Assembly: GCA_028641055.1 (NCBI GenBank)
Contig: CM054062.1
Location: forward strand, 12,870,826-12,934,825
From: Alopecurus myosuroides
Lineage: Eukaryota > Streptophyta > Magnoliopsida > Poales > Poaceae
Direction of reading: 5' to 3'
Length of the DNA stretch: 64,000 bases
Shown: piece by piece, positions 58,647 to 64,000 of the stretch
Layout: each line of letters starts with the position of its first letter
How positions within the stretch are numbered: the first letter of the stretch is position 1
Translations under genes and position numbers: made by a program
Notes under the pieces: generated by a model
Databases searched by the model: none
What the model saw: the letters and a program-made list of their open reading frames with translations, nothing else
Told to the model about the DNA's origin: nothing

Positions 58647-59390
58647 TATATAATCATACTGTACTTCGGCATAGTCTTCCTGAACACCTTAACATTATTC
58701 CTCAAGTACCAATACATATATTCAATAATTTCGGAATATAAGAAATTCCATATTAAGACTCAAAACTCATATATGTATATATTAAGGTTTCAGGCAAAAT
58801 TTTCGTCCAACATAAAAAGACAAGTTTGCCCTCCCACCAAACCACATATGACTTCCTTTGCCACAAAAACGCTTCGTATGTGAAAAAAAAAATGCGTCGT
58901 CTTCTCTTTCACAAGACCCAGCCTACCGCTCCCTGTTCTGCACGAGAAATCCGCGGTGTCCCGCATCCATTGCCGCCTGGCTCCTCCCGGAGATCTTGGC
59001 GCGCCCCACCTCCATAGACGGCCGCCTGCGCCGTTTCCGGCTTCCCGGCCACGTAGTTCGCCTCCAATCTCCAGGTGCGTGTCACCCGCATGCTGCCCTC
59101 CATGTCCAGATGGGGGTGGAGGATCCGGAGGCCAGCGGCACAAGTGTCAGTCGAGGAGTAACAAGCTGCACATGCAACGTCCTGGGGAGATCTGGAGAGG
59201 CACGGATGGTGGCCTGGGAGCGGTGACCTTGTGGAGAAGCACGAGGTCAGGGTCGCGGGACTTCAGAGCAGCCGGGGTGCAGCACAAGCCGATCTGTACC
59301 ACCGGGCCGGATGCATGACGCGATCGACATGGTCACCCAGCGAGACAACCCAGGCATCCGTGCGATCAAAATGTAGGAGAACGGATGTTC
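58647..59390. other. GC-rich gene-like block without recognised product
   Basis: 58900-59330 is GC-rich with overlapping ORFs on both strands (59143-58790 minus, 58956-59318 plus). None shows a known domain and none has a clear start context. It may be a captured gene fragment or transposon leader. Confidence 0.35.
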
Positions 59391-59508
59391 GATGTTACTG
59401 ATTCTCCTCTGTTAGACTCTGTATACTACATGGAGAAAAAATCACCTATGATGTTACTGATTCTCCTCTGTTAGACTCTGTATACTACATGGAGAAAAAC
59501 TCACCTAT
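59391..59508. repeat. 59-bp tandem duplication
   Basis: GATGTTACTGATTCTCCTCT ... CATGGAGAAAAA occurs at 59391-59449 and 59450-59508 with about one base difference. Confidence 0.93.
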
Positions 59509-59639
59509 CTTGGTAGCATTAACAAGTACAGTACTTTGTAGATCGTTTGATCGAACCTTGCCACACCGTATATTTACCCCTGATTAAGTCTCTTATATTT
59601 CGATCCTGACAGGTGACATCAATCGTATCTGAAAGAGAG

Positions 59640-60503
59640 ACACATTGAACCAATTGGACTTTGCATGCAGCTGTGTGGAAGAGAAGAAACTATATTTCAC
59701 TCCTTATATGAGTGCACCTGGGCGAGACTCTACTAAGAAATAAAAAATCGGACTGGAATAAAAATCCTGGAGCTAAACTGATTTCTGAAACAGACGCATG
59801 TAATGTTCTTTGTAGCTGTTGGGGGCTGGTCCGTAAGGAATGCAAGAAACCATGGAGGTACGACTCAGCTGTGAAAAATCTGTACGAAGGGCTATTGATA
59901 TTGCTTCAAGACCTGGAGATCGCTTCCAAGCATCCAGCTAAAGAACGAAACACCGAGGTGATAAAATGGCCACCACCCCCAGCTGATACAGTTAAAATCA
60001 ATGTCGATGTCGTTTTTTCAAATGCAAGAGAGGGAGCTTCCGGAGTCATAATGTGTGATCATCTGAGGAAACTGATCAGAGGCCAGGCAATCTGGTATGG
60101 AAGAGTAGCGAGCCCTCTGATAATGGAAGTCATTTCAGCAAGAGATGGTGTCAGACTTGCTGGGATATGGATCTGGGTCGAGTGATCTAGGAGACAGAGA
60201 CCGACAGTGGTTCAGCTGTGGAACTCGGGACAGTTTGAGAGGTCACAAGTTGCGATTATCCTCCGGGAGATTTTAGAGCTGAGTGAAAATTTTGAAAGTT
60301 TTAATTTTAAATTTGTAAAAAGGGAAGCGAATGTTATGGCTCGCATCTGTGCTAGGCAGGCAAATTAAATGAAAACATGCGTAGGTGTATTTGGGTCAAT
60401 TTTATCCCAAACTTTCTTAGGGAATGCCTGCACACAGATTGTAATACAACCTTTTGAGTAATGAAGATGTGTTGAGCCTCATATTAAAATAAAATAATAA
60501 TAA
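59640..60503 (+). pseudogene. LINE 3' fragment: zf-RVT and RNase H remnants with A-rich tail
   Basis: From 59662 the frame reads CMQLCGREETIFHSLYECTW, the zf-RVT zinc finger of plant LINE polyproteins. After frame changes, 59712-60185 includes WPPPPADTVKINVDVVFSNA, REGASGVIMCDH, GQAIWYGRVASPLIMEVISA and RDGVRLA, the RNase H fold of these elements. The second half (ETDSGSAV, QFERSQVAIILREILEL, FKFVKREANVMARICARQAN) continues to a stop at 60368. Catalytic Asp appears in NVDVVF and ETDSG, but the frame is broken. The sequence ends in a TAAAATAAAATAATAATAA-type tail near 60485-60503, the expected LINE 3' end. Confidence 0.82.
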
Positions 60504-61664
60504 TCTTAGACTGTTATACGTTGGCTATTCTTCAATGACACATGCTTGGGATTTGGGAACAAGGTGGCCAGGAAACTGAATAGTAGTATTATTTTAGGGA
60601 AAAAATTAGTGCTTGCCTGCCTATATCTCGAGGTTTGATTTTTTGTTTAATCAAGCCGACAACTGATTGAAGTAGTAGTGCTACTATAGATTTTGCCACA
60701 CACAGACTAACAAGAATGAAATCGTCCCTCGATAATGTACGCTACGTGTCCACCGAGAGACGTATAAGAATTTGTTACTATCATTTCGTCTAAGAAACAC
60801 GCTATTTGAAATACTTTGATGTGTTTGGTTGTGACTAAATATTGTGGTATCAATATTTTAGTATCACTCAAAACATGCTATTTGAAGTAATGGAAAAACA
60901 ACATCAAACCTCTTAATACTTCAGCTCTGAAAACATTGAGCTGCCAAACTATACTATTCCCCCGTCCATAATAAGTGTCACTGAAAACATTGAGAGAGAG
61001 TATTATATCTCCAAGGGTATGGAAAAAACATGATAAATATTAAATTGTTTTTCAGGTTTGGGAAACTATTTTTATTGTACTTGAATCCTTAAAGCAAGGT
61101 ACTCGTGAACCACGTATTTACGGAAAACTGCCACTGCCAAGTGGAAATAACGTTTCGTTCTTAAATAGTAAGGAGCAATCCCCTTTCCTAATTCCCTCGA
61201 CCAGTTCTCTCCTTCTCTTACAAAATTTCCCCATGACGGGTCTCTCCCGAGCAACCAGCGCTGCATGTCTCAGCGAAGTCAGGCTCGCCATCGCACCCAC
61301 CATCCTCTTTCCAGCTTCTGTCGCACGTCACCGCCACCTCCTCCCCACGACCCAAGTCAATAGAATTAGGAAATTTTCCATGCGTGAGACTAAGTTTATT
61401 ATGATTTTAATAATGTTTATATACTGATTTCAAAATGATACACATGATATTTTTGTACTTCTAGATAACAAGAAGCACAAAAAAAAAGAATGGAAATTAG
61501 GTGGTGAATTTTAATTTCTCTTTTTGGAGTAATGATGTACACAACAATAACGAAACTAAATGTAAAGCAAAACCTAAAATATTTCAAATGGTAAAACTAA
61601 AAAGAACACGAAGTGAAATATAAGATTTTTTATTCCTAGAATTCTTATAGGTTTATGAGTACAC
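60504..61664. other. No gene seen; fragments of miniature elements
   Basis: A partial Stowaway-like end ('ctattcccccgtccataataagtg') is at about 60955-60980. The words 'ctgaaaacattgag' repeat at about 60926 and 60989. 61100-61370 has short ORFs on both strands without domains. 61430-61660 is AT-rich and typical of Helitron tails. Confidence 0.4.
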
Positions 61665-61692
61665 CGTTGCAACGCACGGGCATTTTTGCTAG
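61663..61692 (+). mobile_element. Helitron-type 3' terminus (hairpin + CTAG)
   Basis: CCGTTGCAACGCACGG (palindromic core CGTTGCAACG; CCGT/ACGG pairing) is followed by GCATTTTTG and CTAG at 61689-61692, then T. It is a very common terminus in grass genomes. The 5' TC end was not located; the AT-rich 60.5-61.66 kb stretch may belong to it. Confidence 0.55.
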
Positions 61693-62835
61693 TGCAGTAT
61701 AACAGAAATATACACACAACCGGAAAAGGATAGAGATGGGTATCCTAAGATTGTCAACCAGTTAGAGGGGGAAAAGGAAGTGCCAAGATTGATTTCTTCT
61801 ATGAGCCTGACAAACTTTGCCATGGATTTGATAAATGACATGGATTTGTCAGGTCTTCTGGGCCTCATTCTGTGTTGTTACACTAGTACGCTACTAACAG
61901 AAGTAGGTTGCTGAGGTTGTGTTATGATTTGATAATAATACGAGAAGGCATCCCCTTATATGCTCTGTAATAACTATTTTTACCTTATGGTCTATAACTT
62001 CAAAGTACGTATGCAACATGCACTTGATGTTTATGGCCATGAATGTTGACTTGAAATGTGGATTAAGATGGCCTTTCATATGATGCAATTCCATGGGTGT
62101 TCTAAAGACCTGCAGATAAAATATAATCTGGTAGCTGATCATGCACGCTTAGAGTGCTTATCATCGCAGAATCAACACGACACGTATAGTTTGTTCAGCT
62201 GGCAGTCTTGTTGACATATGGAAAGATCGTGTTTCAGTGTGTGCACTTTCAGAATTTGTATTGGTAGGGAATAATAAGTTAGCAAGTATGCAGCTAGCTT
62301 CGGAGTTTTGTATTTCTACAGAATAATTACGCATCTCCTGGCTCATTTTTTTTGGAATTTTAATTTGGTACGTAGAAGATTGTGATCAATTTTTTTTAGC
62401 AGTTGCACCGCGTCTCTCTCCTATAGGCTTGGTTTGTATGGACATAACGAAACTACACATTGCTGTTGTACAACCAGTATCAGGTTAATAATGAGCATAA
62501 TACGTTGTCCGTAATGAACATATATATAAGCCTAGATATGCAACTTTGTGGGTTCAGCATGAAGGGTTACTGTGTGTGTAATATCGTCACTGTGTGTGTT
62601 GGAGAGCAAATATGAACAGAAATGAATAACCGAAACTTTGCCTCGAAAACAAAAACAAAAAACAAAAGTAATATACGTAGTAGTACTTGCGTACAGAAAA
62701 AGGCAACCTTTCATAGGTATAAGATCGAGAACTAATGCACAACAAGCAAAAACACCAGGAAACAAATCACTGCTAAAGGCCTTGTACAAAAGTGCATAGA
62801 AGCTGCGGAATTTTTGTCATCTAAATAAGCTTTTG
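61693..62835. other. No gene seen
   Basis: AT-rich with short ORFs only (62142-61894, 62346-62161, 62789-62532, all minus), none with a recognised domain. No repeat signature found. Confidence 0.45.
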
Positions 62836-62839
62836 GACC

Positions 62840-63055
62840 TAGTTTTCTAGGGATTTTGGCTCCTCCGGCGTTTTCGTCCCCGGAGTGAGATTCTGGTGTT
62901 CTACCCTGATTCGTACCTCGGTTCATGTCTTTATCTCGGCTTGCGAGGGTTGAGAAGGACTAGCTCGCGGGGACGCAAGTTCTATCTCGTGGACGAAAGC
63001 TTGCTGCTAGGGCTTCAAACGGATCTAGACCTCCGGGCTAACCCGCTGTCATCCG
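62840..63055 (+). other. LINE 5' leader
   Basis: GC-richer sequence (TTTGGCTCCTCCGGCGTTTT, 'gcttgcgagggttgagaagg') directly precedes the LINE ORF1 ATG and resembles 5' UTRs of grass LINEs. Its exact start is not certain. Confidence 0.45.
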
Positions 63056-64000
63056 ATGGCGAATTTGCACGAGGGTTCTGGAAGCGGAACGAAGATAGGA
63101 GAAGGAGATGATTCTCTGGCCAGAGCTATGCGCAATCTGGAACTTAGAGAGGGTGAATTGGATGACGTGTATATTGGAGCAGAAGATTTGCAGGATCTGA
63201 AGAAGCAGGCAAGATGGCTTGTTGTTGCAAAAGTCCATACGAGGGAACCGGTGGTTGGATCTGTTGTTTTCCATACTTTGAGAGGAGTCTGGGGCCTTAT
63301 CCATGATCCGGAGCTTTGGGAGGTTGATGACAACCTATTTACCTTCAAATTTTTCTATCTAGGGGACTGGAACAAGGTAATGCAACAAGTCCCATGGTTG
63401 TTCCAGAAATTAGTGGTGGTCATTGCAAAATACGATGGTTTTGGGTAACCCGATGGATATTTTGTTGGATCATACTAATGTTTGGGCACAAATACATGAT
63501 ATCCCGGAATTGTACAGGGTAACAAAAGTAGTTGATGCACTTGCAAGAAGAAATGGGAAGGTTCGGAGTGTAGAGATGAAACCTGCTCGTTATTTCGAAG
63601 GTGATTATGTGAGAATTCATGCAAGTATTGATTTTAATTGCCCCCTTATTCGTTTTGTTCCACTAAACGTTGGAGGAAAGAGAGAACTCCTACATGTTAA
63701 GTATGAGAAGATTGGCTACTTTTGTGATGTGTGCGGTGTCATGGGTCATGACTTGTAGGAGTGTGGGGATGGAGTACATGATCAGAGTGCGATTAAATAT
63801 ATGAAGTGGATGTTGGCAAAAAGAAGAATTTAGTCAGGACGTTAATGTTCATAGGAGGAGTGTCAAGAAGATATGGTGGAAGGGGAAGAGGCCGTGAGGT
63901 CGTCCCTTTTCTCGTGAATATAGTGACACAGCTTCTAGTCCTATGAAGAAGACAGAGGACCTTGTGGCGGAAGAAACGGAACAAGAGAAGTGGACAGGAT
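63056..64000 (+). pseudogene. LINE ORF1 (DUF4283 + CCHC knuckle), frameshifted, runs off window
   Basis: The ATG at 63056 opens MANLHEGSGSGTKIGEGDDS. The DUF4283 part follows: KKQARWLVVAKVHTREPV, FHTLRGVWGLIHDPELWEVD, NLFTFKFFYLGDWNKVMQQV, PWLFQKLVVVIAKYDGFG. A one-base shift at about 63443-63447 moves the frame: NPMDILLDHTNVWAQIHDIP, then ELYRVTKVVDALARRNGKV. Next is the knuckle FCDVCGVMGHDL-stop-ECGDG, in which a TAG at 63756-63758 interrupts C-x2-C-x4-H-x4-C. Another stop follows at 63831-63833. ORF1 proteins bind element RNA. RT should follow beyond 64000. The 5'-complete state suggests a once full-length insertion, now inactive. Confidence 0.85.

Noticed and set aside
60829..60955. 'gtgtttggtt...gccaaactatac' as a Tourist/Harbinger MITE
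   Set aside because: The terminal similarity is short and no target duplication (TTA/TAA) could be paired.

Overview
This is plant nuclear DNA, almost certainly from a grass of the Triticeae (wheat, barley, Aegilops or a close relative). The evidence is the very large LTR retrotransposons with initiator-Met tRNA primer sites, a CACTA element of grass type, Stowaway miniature elements, Helitron-like termini, LINE fragments and sparse single-copy genes. No prokaryotic features, tRNA, rRNA or CRISPR array were seen. Family names rest on sequence recall, not on a database search.

Layout. 1-3050 is part of a long LTR (minus orientation) carrying a 1,519-bp internal tandem duplication. 3051-9311 is a decayed Copia-type retroelement on the minus strand (gag remnant, zinc knuckle, one LTR). 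10443-12030 looks like a solo Gypsy-type LTR. 12559-26299 is a complete but coding-poor LTR retrotransposon on the minus strand (element A: 5.9-kb LTRs, 1.8-kb interior, TSD TCAGG). 26438-33966 is a CACTA transposon (TSD CAG) with a decayed transposase gene and a second gene encoding a B3-like DNA-binding domain, both on the minus strand. 34014-34169 is a 52-bp minisatellite.

The right half is more genic. A truncated NAC-domain pseudogene (34744-35050) is fused to an antisense LINE reverse-transcriptase fragment. A near-identical intact NAC gene lies at 47842-48828. Between them a GA-microsatellite-bearing segment was duplicated, and a young defective Gypsy element was inserted into one copy (element B, 35887-46668: 4,885-bp LTRs, 1.0-kb interior holding only a protease remnant, TSD TTATA). 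From 49.5 to 56.6 kb lie a possible gene fragment on the plus strand, a multi-exon minus-strand gene of unknown function whose exons 1-2 are present twice through a 1.75-kb tandem duplication, and an apparently intact intronless PPR gene (55133-56599, minus). The last 7 kb hold a Stowaway element, two Helitron-type 3' ends, a LINE 3' fragment (zinc finger plus RNase H) and the 5' end of a second LINE whose ORF1 runs off the window.

The candidate functional host genes are therefore the NAC gene, the PPR gene and possibly the multi-exon gene. Everything else is transposable-element sequence or unrecognised spacer. The features most worth following up are the two large-LTR/short-interior elements, the CACTA-encoded B3-like protein with hairpin repeats at both gene promoters, and the duplicated exons beside the PPR gene.
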